From: Sphingobium sp.
GTDB taxonomy: Bacteria; Pseudomonadota; Alphaproteobacteria; Sphingomonadales; Sphingomonadaceae
Assembly: GCA_030148625.1 (NCBI GenBank)
Contig: JASBTC010000133.1
Span: 1 to 12,491, forward strand
Reading direction: 5' to 3'
DNA: 12,491 nucleotides
Below, one piece after another: positions 1-10,989 of the stretch. The position numbers and the translations under genes are program-made. The notes under the pieces were generated by a model. That model was not told the origin of the DNA and did no database searches. It worked only from the letters and a program-made list of their open reading frames with translations. The stretch's first letter is position 1, and the number at the start of each line of letters is the position of its first letter.

Positions 1-4345
<4,345 letters not shown>

Positions 4346-4362
<17 letters not shown>

Positions 4363-5098
4363 GGCCATCGCCTTCTTCGTCCTTGGTGTCCGCGGGGTCG
4401 CGCAGATCCTGTTCCTTCACGCCCATCAGGCGGGCGAGCTTCTCGCGCTCGGCCTTGCTCAGTTCCGAGCTCTTGCGTGCCGGCGGCAGATGCGCGGTGG
4501 CATCCTTCATCGCCTTCATCATGTCGGGCATCCGCTTCATGATCTCGGGCATCATGGTCTGCATCTCGCCCATGACTTCGGGATCCATGTAGAGCAGCAT
4601 CGATTCGGCGGCGTAGACGCTGCCCGTCGGCGTATCGAAGAAGCGGGAGAGATCGGCGAGCTGCGCCGCGCTGAACTTGCGCGCATAGGCACGCGCCAGC
4701 CCGGCGCGGAAGCGCGGTTCCATATCGTTCATCACGCCGGTCATCGAATCCATCATCGCGCGCATGCCGATCTGGGTGCGTTCGCGGAAATGGGGATCGT
4801 AGATCGCCATGATCTCGGCGATCGAGCTCTTGTCCATCTCCGCGACCTTCTCGGTCTCCAGCCCGCCCAGCCGGGCGATGTCGGCGATGGGCATATCCAT
4901 CATGCCGTCCATCATGCTGCCCATGATCTTGTCCATGGTCTCACCCATCATGCGCTTGTACGTGCCGACGGGGAAAACCTTGGCGACCACCAGCGTGGCG
5001 GCGTCGAGCTGTGCGGGCGCGATCGGCGCCGCGGCGGGGGCCTTATCCTGAGCGTGGGCAGCAAGCGACGTCAGCGCGAGCATCGCCGCGCCGAACAT
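4346..5098 (-). CDS. Secreted Met-rich DUF2059-like protein between gltD and gltB
   Basis: Function unknown. From ATG 5098 the product has 250 residues. It starts with a hydrophobic segment ending AAHA|Q, which looks like a signal peptide with cleavage near residue 16, so I infer export to the periplasm. The body is alpha-helical and very rich in Met (MMGETMDKIMGSMMDGMM), and a segment FSAAQLADLSRFF...TPTGSVY resembles the conserved block of DUF2059 proteins. The charged C-terminus (DPADTKDEEGDGHDRTH) overlaps the gltB start by 17 nt. The start is uncertain. The same frame stays open upstream through a palindromic repeat to ATG 5287, which overlaps the gltD stop as ATGA. That start would give 313 residues with a 63-residue extension (MMRAAMVTPHT...PSPLKRRGSILRFAQ). 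The short ATG 5098 form has no positively charged n-region, whereas the upstream residues ILRFAQ would supply one, suggesting the original signal peptide was split by the repeat. Confidence 0.75.
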
Positions 5099-5119
5099 CT
5101 GCGCGAAGCGCAGAATGCT

Positions 5120-5256
5120 CCCTCTCCTCTTCAGGGGAGAGGGCTGGGGAGTGGGGACCGTCGAGTCAGGATAAACACCAATACCGAAGCCTCTCCCGAC
5201 ACCCCCTCTCCCGATCTCGCTACGCTCGATCACCCTCTCCCCTGAAGAGGAGAGGG
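5120..5256. repeat. Palindromic REP/MITE-like element inside the 5' end of the DUF2059-like gene
   Basis: Two 24-nt hairpins face each other in exact inverted orientation. The left copy at 5120-5143 is CCCTCTCC, 8-nt loop TCTTCAGG, GGAGAGGG. The right copy at 5233-5256 is its perfect reverse complement, with loop CCTGAAGA. The 89 bp between them are unlike the flanking genes: pyrimidine-rich tracts (CCTCTCCCGACACCCCCTCTCCC) mix with an AT-richer stretch (TCAGGATAAACACCAATACC). From memory, elements of this look are multicopy in sphingomonad genomes, often ending near gene starts and giving peptides such as PSPLKRRG; copy number here cannot be checked. It lies between gltD and the mature part of the next gene, and its purine-rich edge GAAGAGGAGAGGGAGC is close to the possible internal start. 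Confidence 0.75.
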
Positions 5257-5283
5257 TATGAGGCGTCACCATCGCCGCGCGCA

Positions 5284-6735
5284 TCATGCCGCCACCTTCG
5301 CGCGCACCGGCGCCTTCGCCTTGGCCTTCAGATAGGCGTGCATATGATCGGCGACGTCGCGGCCGTCGCGGATCGCCCAGACGACCAGGCTGGCGCCGCG
5401 GACGATGTCGCCCGCCGCGAACACGCCGTCCAGGGATGTCTGCATCGTCTTGTGATCGACGCGCAGCGTGCCCCAGCGGGTGACCGACAATTCCTCCGCG
5501 CCGAACAGCCGGGGCAGATCCTCCGCATCGAAGCCCAGAGCCTTGACGACCATATCGGCGTCGAGCCGGAATTCGCTGCCCGGATCGGGTTCCGGCGCGC
5601 GGCGGCCCGAGGCGTCGGGCGCGCCCAGCCGCATCTTGGTCGCGCGCACGCCCGACACCGCCTCCGTCCCGTCGAACGCCTCGGGTGCGGAGAGCCAGAC
5701 GAACTCGACGCCTTCCTCCTCCGCATTGCGCACTTCGTTCTGCGAGCCCGGCATATTGGCGCGATCGCGGCGATAGAGGCATTTGACCGATTTCGCGCCC
5801 TGACGGACCGCGGTGCGGACGCAGTCCATCGCGGTATCGCCGCCGCCGATGACGACGACAGTCTTGCCCGCCGCGTTCAATGCGCCGCTTTCGAAGTCCG
5901 GCACGCTGTCACCGAAGCTCTTGCGATTCGACGCGATCAGATAGTCGAGCGATTCGATCACGCCCGGCGCGCCGACGCCCGGCGCCTTGATCGCGCGCGC
6001 CTTGTACACGCCGGTCGCGACGAGCAGCGCGTCGTGACGCTCGCGCAATTCGCCCAGCGTCGCTTCCCGCCCGACCTCGAATCCCTGATGGAAGACGATG
6101 CCGCCCGCGGCGAGCCGGTCGACGCGGCGCATCACCACGGGCTTTTCAAGCTTGAAGCCGGGAATGCCATAGGTCAGCAGCCCGCCGGCGCGATCGTGCC
6201 GGTCATAGACATGGACTTCATAACCCTGACGGCGCAGCAGCTCCGCCGTGGTCAGCCCCGCCGGCCCGGCACCGATGATGCCGACCGACTGGCCGCGATC
6301 CGCGCCCGCCACCAGCGGCTCCACCCAGCCTTCTTCCCAGGCGGTGTCGGTGATGAATTTTTCGACCGAGCCGATCGTGACCGCGCCGTGGCCGGAGAAT
6401 TCGATGACGCAATTGCCCTCGCACAGCCGGTCCTGCGGACAGATGCGGCCGCAAATCTCGGGCATGGTCGATGTGGCGTTGCTGAGTTCGAACGCCTCGC
6501 GCAGCCGCCCCTCCGCCGTCAGGCGCAGCCAATCGGGGATATGATTGTGCAGCGGGCAATGGACCGAGCAATAGGGCACGCCGCATTGCGAGCAGCGCGC
6601 CGACTGTTCCTCGGCCTTCACCACTTCATATTTGCGCGCGATCTCCTGAAAATCGGCGGCACGTTCGGCCGCGTCGCGCTTGGGCGGATAGGCCTGCCCG
6701 CGTCCCACGAATTTCAGCATTGGATTGTCGGCCAT
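5284..6735 (-). CDS. gltD: Glutamate synthase [NADPH] small subunit
   Basis: GltD oxidises NADPH and passes electrons through FAD and 4Fe-4S clusters to GltB. At 483 residues it is the normal length. The N-terminal ferredoxin-like domain has two Cys groups, C48-C51-C56-C60 (CSQCGVPYCSVHC) and C95-C99-C105-C109 (CGRICPQDRLCEGNC). The FAD-binding motif is VGIIGAGPAG from residue 151, a second Rossmann motif VVVIGGGDTAMD binds NADPH, and the C-terminal FAD-contacting signature GVFAAGDIVRGASLVVWAI is intact. ATG 6735 (MADNPMLKF) is preferred over the upstream ATG 6789 because GGGGA lies 6 nt before it and the protein then begins as family members do. The stop overlaps an in-frame ATG of the next gene (ATGA, 5284-5287). 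A 160-bp gap separates it from uppP, so it probably has its own promoter and heads the gltD-DUF2059-gltB transcript. Confidence 0.96.
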   Translation of the reverse strand: MADNPMLKFVGRGQAYPPKRDAAERAADFQEIARKYEVVKAEEQSARCSQCGVPYCSVHCPLHNHIPDWLRLTAEGRLREAFELSNATSTMPEICGRICPQDRLCEGNCVIEFSGHGAVTIGSVEKFITDTAWEEGWVEPLVAGADRGQSVGIIGAGPAGLTTAELLRRQGYEVHVYDRHDRAGGLLTYGIPGFKLEKPVVMRRVDRLAAGGIVFHQGFEVGREATLGELRERHDALLVATGVYKARAIKAPGVGAPGVIESLDYLIASNRKSFGDSVPDFESGALNAAGKTVVVIGGGDTAMDCVRTAVRQGAKSVKCLYRRDRANMPGSQNEVRNAEEEGVEFVWLSAPEAFDGTEAVSGVRATKMRLGAPDASGRRAPEPDPGSEFRLDADMVVKALGFDAEDLPRLFGAEELSVTRWGTLRVDHKTMQTSLDGVFAAGDIVRGASLVVWAIRDGRDVADHMHAYLKAKAKAPVRAKVAA

Positions 6736-6804
6736 GAAACATCCCCGGTCTTGCCGGAGTCGCCATAGCGTCAAAATCGGCGGAGTCACGCGGATTCCGC
6801 ATTT

Positions 6805-6825
6805 TAGGACAGCATATATGTCCTA
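6805..6825. promoter_or_regulatory. Candidate operator upstream of gltD (7-bp inverted repeat)
   Basis: TAGGACA, a 7-nt spacer GCATATA, then TGTCCTA make a perfect dyad in an AT-rich island between GC-rich genes. It lies about 70 bp upstream of the gltD start. Arm length and spacing fit a dimeric winged-helix or Rrf2-type repressor site, but I cannot assign a regulator. No sigma-54/NtrC-type TGGCAC-N5-TTGC site was seen here. Confidence 0.45.
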
Positions 6826-6876
6826 TTTTAGCGTGCCCTCGGCTCTTTTGGTCGCTCGCGCCGTCCGAGCAACAAA

Positions 6877-6905
6877 ATTATAGCCGATTCGGACCTATCT
6901 CATCA
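6877..6905 (-). promoter_or_regulatory. Possible gltD promoter (TATAAT -10)
   Basis: On the minus strand a perfect TATAAT covers 6882-6877. The hexamer 17 bp upstream, TGATGA at 6905-6900, matches the -35 consensus poorly and overlaps the end of uppP. Transcription would start near 6870, upstream of the dyad at 6805-6825, so a bound repressor there could block elongation or open-complex formation. Confidence 0.3.
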
Positions 6906-7692
6906 GCAGCCAGATCAGGGCCGCGCTGCCCGCGATGATGCGATACCAGGCGAAGGGCGCGAAACCATGGCGGCTGACGATGCCGATGAACCAGCGGATG
7001 ACGACCAGGGCGACGATAAACGACACCGCGAAACCGACGCCGATCGAGAACCAGTCGTCCGAACCGAGCGCACCGCCCGATTTGTAGAGATCATAGGATG
7101 TCGCGGCGAGCATCGTCGGCACCGCGAGGAAGAAGCTGAATTCGGCGGCCGCCTTGCGCTCCACCCCCAGCCCGAGCGCGCCCATGATCGTCGCGCCCGA
7201 GCGGCTGACCCCCGGGATCATCGACAGGCACTGGACCACGCCGATGCCGAGCGCGGTTTTCCACCCCATCGTCTCGACGCTGGTCGTGCGCGGTTCCTTG
7301 ACCATGCGTTCGATCACCAGGATCGCGATGCCGCCGACGATCAGCGCGACCGCGACCAGTTCCGGGCTTTCGAGCATCGCCTTGACCATCTTGTAGACGA
7401 GCAGGCCGACCACGGCGGAGGGCAGGAAGCCGAGCGCGATGTTGCGCGTGAAGGCGATGGCGGCGGGATCGCACCGGCCGAGCCCGACGAACACATCCCA
7501 GAAGCGCCGCCAATACAGCACGATCACCGCCAGGATCGCGCCCAATTGGATCACGATATCGAAGGAGGAGGAGACCGGGGAACCGAGCATTTCGCCCGCC
7601 AGGATGAGATGACCGGTCGAGGAGACGGGGATGAATTCGGTCAGGCCCTCGACGATGCCGAGCAGGATGACGGTGAAGAGCAGGCTGATCAT
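6895..7692 (-). CDS. uppP: Undecaprenyl-diphosphate phosphatase (BacA/UppP family)
   Basis: An integral membrane enzyme that dephosphorylates undecaprenyl diphosphate to recycle the lipid carrier for peptidoglycan and other envelope polymers; overexpression in this family gives bacitracin resistance. The 265-residue length is typical. The first signature EGLTEFIPVSSTGH (from E15; Glu15, Glu19, Ser25, Ser26, His28) and the second MIPGVSRSGATI (residues 158-169, Arg164) are intact and are the known active-site segments. Several hydrophobic stretches fit a polytopic membrane protein, including GAILAVIVLY, ELVAVALIVGGIAILVI and IGVGFAVSFIVALVVI. ATG 7692 is supported by AAGGA 6 nt upstream. It stands 191 bp downstream of the NDUFA9-like gene and 160 bp upstream of gltD, so it may be a single-gene unit. 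Confidence 0.95.
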   Translation of the reverse strand: MISLLFTVILLGIVEGLTEFIPVSSTGHLILAGEMLGSPVSSSFDIVIQLGAILAVIVLYWRRFWDVFVGLGRCDPAAIAFTRNIALGFLPSAVVGLLVYKMVKAMLESPELVAVALIVGGIAILVIERMVKEPRTTSVETMGWKTALGIGVVQCLSMIPGVSRSGATIMGALGLGVERKAAAEFSFFLAVPTMLAATSYDLYKSGGALGSDDWFSIGVGFAVSFIVALVVIRWFIGIVSRHGFAPFAWYRIIAGSAALIWLLMR

Positions 7693-7864
7693 GCTGTATC
7701 CTTGTGGGAGACGCGAAGGGGGCGGTCAGGACAGGGCCGGTGACGTGAACGGGCGCGCCCGCACGCCCCCGATGCCGGAAACCGGCCGGGAGTGAACTGG
7801 CAATACGATCTATCGTGCCGCAAACGGCGCGGTCGAGTGCGGATTCGGTGCAGGCCGCGTGCAG

Positions 7865-7880
7865 ATGCCCCTGCGGGCAT
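7865..7880 (-). terminator. Small GC-rich hairpin after the NDUFA9-like gene
   Basis: ATGCCC-CTGC-GGGCAT is a perfect 6-bp stem with a 4-nt loop, placed 3 nt beyond the stop codon at 7884. There is no T-run on either side, so it could be a weak or factor-assisted terminator or only a 3'-end stabilising structure. Confidence 0.3.
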
Positions 7881-7883
7881 GGC

Positions 7884-8816
7884 TCAGGCCGCGCCCTTCA
7901 CCCCGCCGAATCGGCCGTGGCGGCGATATTGGACCAGCCAGCCCGGCGCGGCGGCGGCCAGCGGACTGGGCACGATGCCGAAGGCGGACAGGCCGGGCGC
8001 ATCGGCCGCGGCGACATTGTCGTTCGCCAGCATCAGCCATTGATCCCAGGTGATCGGCGCGCCGGGCAGGAAGCCGAGCCGCGCGATCGCCGCGCCCGCG
8101 ACATCGGGCACGTCGACGATCATCGGGCTCCGGCCCGTCTCGTCGGCGATCCATTGCTGGAGCGCGGCCATGGTCAGCACCTGCGGGCCGGCCAGTTCAT
8201 AGGTCTTGCCGGCATGGTCGGCGGGATCGAGCAGAGCCTGTGCCGCCGCGCTCGCGACGTCGGCGACGTTGACGGGCTGAAGCTTCACCGCACCGCGAAT
8301 CACCGGCAGCACGGGCAGGGCGCGCATCATGCCGGCAAAGCGGTTCACGAACTTGTCCTCACGCCCGAACACCAGGGAAGGCCTCAGGATCGTCGCCGCG
8401 GGGAAGGCCGCGCGCACCGCCGCCTCGCCCTCGCCCTTGCTGCGCGCATAGGCGGAGCGCCCATCGGCATCGGCGCCGATCGCGGAGATATGGACGAGCG
8501 ATTCGACGCCGGCGGCCGCACAGGCCTTTGCAACATTGGCGGCGCCGTCCTTATGCACTTCGAACATATGATCGAACGCGCCGGCGAGATTGATGACGGC
8601 ATGCGCGCCCGTCACCGCGCGCGCCACGCTCTCCGCCTTGGTCACATCGGCGGTGACGAATTGCACCTGGCCCAGATTGCCCTGGGGCTTCAGATAAAAG
8701 GCGCGGCGCGGATCGCGCTCCGCAAAACGGACGCGCGCGCCCGCCGCGAGCAGCCGCTGCGCCACATAGCGGCCGATAAAGCCGCTTCCGCCGAACATCA
8801 CCACCAGCCGGTCCAT
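7884..8816 (-). CDS. NDUFA9-like NAD(P)-binding protein (atypical SDR, complex I NDUFA9 subunit family)
   Basis: A 310-residue extended/atypical short-chain dehydrogenase-like protein. The glycine-rich nucleotide-binding motif GGSGFIG is at residues 9-15, and the following RFAERDPRRAFYLKPQGNLG matches bacterial homologues of the mitochondrial complex I subunit NDUFA9. A YxxxK motif (Y123-ARS-K127) is present, and the LRPSLVFGRED segment after it is typical of the family. In alphaproteobacteria such proteins are linked by homology to complex I assembly or quinone-related steps; the actual substrate is not readable here. I chose ATG 8816 (MDRLVVMFGG) rather than the ORF extension to 8894 because the Rossmann fold then begins immediately, as in relatives, and GGGAA lies about 7 nt upstream. 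It is divergent from the tRNA-Leu gene, with 113 bp between them. Confidence 0.9.
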   Translation of the reverse strand: MDRLVVMFGGSGFIGRYVAQRLLAAGARVRFAERDPRRAFYLKPQGNLGQVQFVTADVTKAESVARAVTGAHAVINLAGAFDHMFEVHKDGAANVAKACAAAGVESLVHISAIGADADGRSAYARSKGEGEAAVRAAFPAATILRPSLVFGREDKFVNRFAGMMRALPVLPVIRGAVKLQPVNVADVASAAAQALLDPADHAGKTYELAGPQVLTMAALQQWIADETGRSPMIVDVPDVAGAAIARLGFLPGAPITWDQWLMLANDNVAAADAPGLSAFGIVPSPLAAAAPGWLVQYRRHGRFGGVKGAA

Positions 8817-8883
8817 CGCACCATTCCCGATCAAAAAAACGTGCCCGCGCCATGCCAAGCTGCGATGATGATGACAAGCGCCG

Positions 8884-8912
8884 TTGACAAGCACGCACGC
8901 TCTCCCCTATCG
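8884..8912 (+). promoter_or_regulatory. tRNA-Leu promoter
   Basis: A perfect TTGACA at 8884-8889 and CTATCG at 8907-8912 are separated by exactly 17 bp, close to the alphaproteobacterial sigma-70 pattern (TTGAC-N17-CTATAT). The predicted transcription start near 8919 is about 10 bp before the mature tRNA. Confidence 0.65.
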
Positions 8913-8929
8913 GCGCCAGCCTACCCCGT

Positions 8930-9016
8930 GCCCAGATGGCGGAATTGGTAGACGCACCAGCTTCAGGTGCTGGCGCTCGCAAGGGCGTGGAGGTTCGAGT
9001 CCTCTTCTGGGCACCA
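8930..9016 (+). tRNA. tRNA-Leu (anticodon CAG)
   Basis: A full cloverleaf with a long class II variable arm. The acceptor stem GCCCAGA pairs with TCTGGGC (9006-9012), followed by discriminator A and an encoded CCA (9014-9016). The D-arm is GGCGGAATTGGTAGACGC. The anticodon stem CCAGC/GCTGG encloses the loop TTCAGGT, giving anticodon CAG, which reads CTG codons. The variable arm CGCTCGCAAGGGCG and the T-loop GGTTCGAGTCC are normal. The gene remains intact although an integrase gene follows it, as expected when an element inserts by recombination into the 3' end and restores it. Confidence 0.97.
8992..9016 (+). other. Candidate attachment site (attL) in the 3' end of tRNA-Leu
   Basis: The T-arm through CCA of the tRNA is the usual crossover region for P4-type integrases, and such an integrase begins 182 bp downstream. 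No second copy of this segment was seen in the window, so the matching right end must lie outside. The exact crossover cannot be set from one end. Confidence 0.5.
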
Positions 9017-9034
9017 CTTTCTGGCGCTAAGTGT

Positions 9035-9061
9035 GTCCAGCAAAGTCCAGTAAGCGACTGG
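9035..9061. repeat. Short repeats between tRNA and integrase, possible integrase arm sites
   Basis: GTCCAG occurs at 9035-9040 and again at 9045-9050, one helical turn apart. The second copy runs into an inverted repeat CCAGT (9047-9051), spacer AAGCG, ACTGG (9057-9061). Tyrosine integrases bind short repeated arm sites close to att, which fits the position; binding itself is inference. Confidence 0.3.
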
Positions 9062-9197
9062 TTTCACAGCAAAAATCGACCGATGCTCGCCGCATAAACT
9101 TCCGGCGACGTCCGGCTGGGACCAGCAACAGCACCATCACGGCGATGGCGCCCTTGATGGTCCTCCGGATCGACCCGGTTTTGCTGGGAAGACCGAC

Positions 9198-10427
9198 ATG
9201 CTGACACATATCAAGATCACCTCCGCCAAGCCTGCGGCGAAGGCCTACAACCTGCGCGATTCGCTCGGCCTCTACCTGACCATCAAGCCGCACGGTTCAA
9301 AGCTCTGGCGCATGAACTACCGCTTCCTCGATAAGCAGAAGACCTTGCACCTGGGCCCCTGGCCCGGCCTCGGCCTCGCCGAGGCACGCACCAAACGAGA
9401 CGAGGCCCGCAAGCAGATTGCAATCGGTTTCGATCCCGCGGTCGAGAAGAAGCGCGCGCGGATCGCCGCCAAATATGCTGCCGGGAACACGTTCGAAGTC
9501 GTTGCCAAGGAGTGGTTGGAGAAGTGCGGGCGCGATGGGCTCGCGCCGGTCACGATCGAAAAGACCGCCTGGCTGCTCGCTAAGGCCTATCCCGTCATCG
9601 GCAGCCTACCGATCGCGCAGATTACGCCCCACGAGGCGCTTGCCGTGCTGCGCAAGATCGAAGCGACTGGCGCTTACGAAAGCGCGAGGCGCATGCGCAG
9701 CGTATTGAGCCGGGTGTTCCGTTATGGCGTTGCCACGGTTCGATGCGAAAAGGATGTGGCGCGAGACCTGCGCGGCGCGATTGCGACACCCAAGGTAAAG
9801 CACTTCGCCGCCATCACCGAACCCGAGGAGGTCGGCAGGCTCCTGAACGCCATCGACGGCTATACCGGCCACATAGTAACCCGCATGGCCATGCGGATCT
9901 CCCCACATGTTCTTCTTCGGCCGGGTGAACTTCGACTCGCTCGCTGGACCGACGTCGACATCGCGAAAGCGATCTGGTCGGTTCCGGCGGAACGAATGAA
10001 GATGCGCCGGCCGCACCGCGTGCCTCTTTCCCGGCAAGTGCTGGAGATGCTGGAAGAGCTCCGCGCATGCACTGTCTACTGGCAGTATCTCTTCCCTGGA
10101 CTGGGCAAGCCACGCCGCCCCATGTGTGAAAACAGCGTCAATCAGGGGCTGCGCCGCTTGGGCTATACATCGGACCAGATGACCGCGCACGGGTTCCGGG
10201 CGATGGGCGCCACACTCCTAAACGAGATGGGCAAATGGCATCCCGACGCGATCGAGCGACAGCTCGCGCATGTGGATACCAATCAGGTACGGCGCATTTA
10301 TGCACGCGGCGAATATTGGGATGAGCGCGTCGTGATGATGCAGCATTGGTCGGACTATCTCGATAAGCTGCGCGACGGAGGGAACGTCATTCGGGCGGAC
10401 TTCGGCAACATCGCCGCCGCGAGATAG
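9198..10427 (+). CDS. P4-type tyrosine site-specific integrase
   Basis: Catalyses integration and excision of the element at the adjacent tRNA-Leu. The 409-residue protein has the N-terminal arm-binding DUF4102 domain (ITSAKPAAKAYNLRDSLGLYLTI... through GLGLAEAR), a central core-binding SAM-like domain at about 100-180, and a C-terminal catalytic domain. The catalytic set is visible: Arg241 in RPGELR, a probable Lys268 in the beta-hairpin, His331 and Arg334 in HGFR, His358 in QLAHVD, and the nucleophile Tyr368 in RRIYARGEYWDER. All are intact, so the enzyme is likely active. ATG 9198 has GGGAAG about 6 nt upstream. It points away from the tRNA and converges on the small HTH gene, with a shared hairpin between them. 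Confidence 0.95.
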   Translation: MLTHIKITSAKPAAKAYNLRDSLGLYLTIKPHGSKLWRMNYRFLDKQKTLHLGPWPGLGLAEARTKRDEARKQIAIGFDPAVEKKRARIAAKYAAGNTFEVVAKEWLEKCGRDGLAPVTIEKTAWLLAKAYPVIGSLPIAQITPHEALAVLRKIEATGAYESARRMRSVLSRVFRYGVATVRCEKDVARDLRGAIATPKVKHFAAITEPEEVGRLLNAIDGYTGHIVTRMAMRISPHVLLRPGELRLARWTDVDIAKAIWSVPAERMKMRRPHRVPLSRQVLEMLEELRACTVYWQYLFPGLGKPRRPMCENSVNQGLRRLGYTSDQMTAHGFRAMGATLLNEMGKWHPDAIERQLAHVDTNQVRRIYARGEYWDERVVMMQHWSDYLDKLRDGGNVIRADFGNIAAAR

Positions 10428-10436
10428 GCAGGGGGT

Positions 10437-10465
10437 CTGTAGGGCGTGGATAAAGCGCCCTACAG
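10437..10465. terminator. Bidirectional hairpin between integrase and HTH genes
   Basis: CTGTAGGGCG and CGCCCTACAG form a perfect 10-bp stem around a 9-nt loop TGGATAAAG. It lies 9 nt after the integrase stop and 3 nt after the convergent HTH stop. There is no T-run on either side, so it is either a non-canonical terminator or a structure protecting both 3' ends. Confidence 0.55.
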
Positions 10466-10468
10466 GGC

Positions 10469-10657
10469 TCAATGCTCGGTGAGTCGCTTCAGGCTCTGAT
10501 ACTTGATCAGCGTGGCGCGCCCGACCTTCACCGTTTCGAGATCACCGGATTGGATCAATTCATAGATGCGCGACCGGCTGAGGCCGGTGATCTTGACCGC
10601 TGTGAGAATTCGAACGGTGAGCGGCTCAATTTTTTGTGCCACGCTATGATCATCCAT
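10469..10657 (-). CDS. AlpA/excisionase-like helix-turn-helix protein
   Basis: A 62-residue MerR-like winged-helix protein of the AlpA/Xis type. After a short leader (MDDHSVAQKIEP), LTVRILTAVKITGLSRSRIYELIQSG gives the helix-turn-helix. DLETVKVGRATLIKYQSLKRL gives the wing and last helix, as in small element-encoded proteins that bend att DNA or activate integrase. Its place beside the integrase suggests excision control, but small proteins of this fold can also be plain repressors. ATG 10657 has AAGG 9 nt upstream. It is transcribed toward the integrase, so the two mRNAs are convergent and int is not simply read through from it. Confidence 0.85.
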   Translation of the reverse strand: MDDHSVAQKIEPLTVRILTAVKITGLSRSRIYELIQSGDLETVKVGRATLIKYQSLKRLTEH

Positions 10658-10667
10658 TTATGGTCAC

Positions 10668-10695
10668 CTTATATCGGGTGCTGCCTTGCTGTCCC
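10668..10695 (-). promoter_or_regulatory. Possible promoter of the HTH gene
   Basis: On the minus strand, GGGACA (10695-10690) and TATAAG (10673-10668) are 16 bp apart, with four of six and five of six consensus matches. The start point would be only a few nucleotides before ATG 10657, which would make a nearly leaderless mRNA. Confidence 0.25.
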
Positions 10696-10714
10696 AGCGC
10701 CTGTTGCCGCAGCA

Positions 10715-10879
10715 ATGGTTGATCACCCGGTCGGAGCAAGACCGAACCAAAGCTGGCCCACCAGGATCGCTGATCGTGCAGCCGATCAATCATATGCGAA
10801 ATTCCTGGCCGCGCTTAGCGCCCGTCTGACGCATGGAATGACCTTTTGGGTGCAGCCCGGCACTGCGGGTGCAGAATGA
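10715..10879 (+). CDS. Possible small hypothetical protein (54 aa)
   Basis: From ATG 10715 a frame encodes 54 residues beginning MVDHPVGARPNQSW and ending FWVQPGTAGAE. The segment DQSYAKFLAALSARLTHG could form an amphipathic helix. There is no clear Shine-Dalgarno sequence, the codon choice is less GC3-biased than in neighbouring genes, and I recognise no family. It may be chance coding or a remnant. Confidence 0.2.
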   Translation: MVDHPVGARPNQSWPTRIADRAADQSYAKFLAALSARLTHGMTFWVQPGTAGAE

Positions 10880-10989
10880 CGGTCACTATGGCGCTGTCTG
10901 CTCATTCAGCTCGCATGCGCGCTGCCGCGCGCGATCTTGTTCATCGAGGCTGGATAAGGACATCGCGCTGCGCGCGCTGGCGTTGGCCT

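Noticed and set aside
5011..6768. Long plus-strand frame (585 codons) opposite gltD
   Set aside because: Same antisense shadow effect; gltD on the minus strand has all cofactor motifs.
6967..7743. 258-codon plus-strand frame opposite uppP, rich in Asp, Arg and His
   Set aside because: Composition is typical of the reverse complement of a membrane-protein gene; UppP signatures are on the minus strand.
7805..7816. ACGAT-CT-ATCGT palindrome upstream of uppP
   Set aside because: Arms of 5 bp are expected often by chance, and no promoter element is near enough to support an operator.
8826..8834. Run of seven A on the plus strand (T-run on the minus) just upstream of the NDUFA9-like gene
   Set aside because: No stem precedes it on the minus strand, so it is not a terminator; it is probably part of the AT-rich leader.
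7815..8951. 378-codon plus-strand frame opposite the NDUFA9-like gene
   Set aside because: Antisense shadow; it also runs into the tRNA gene.
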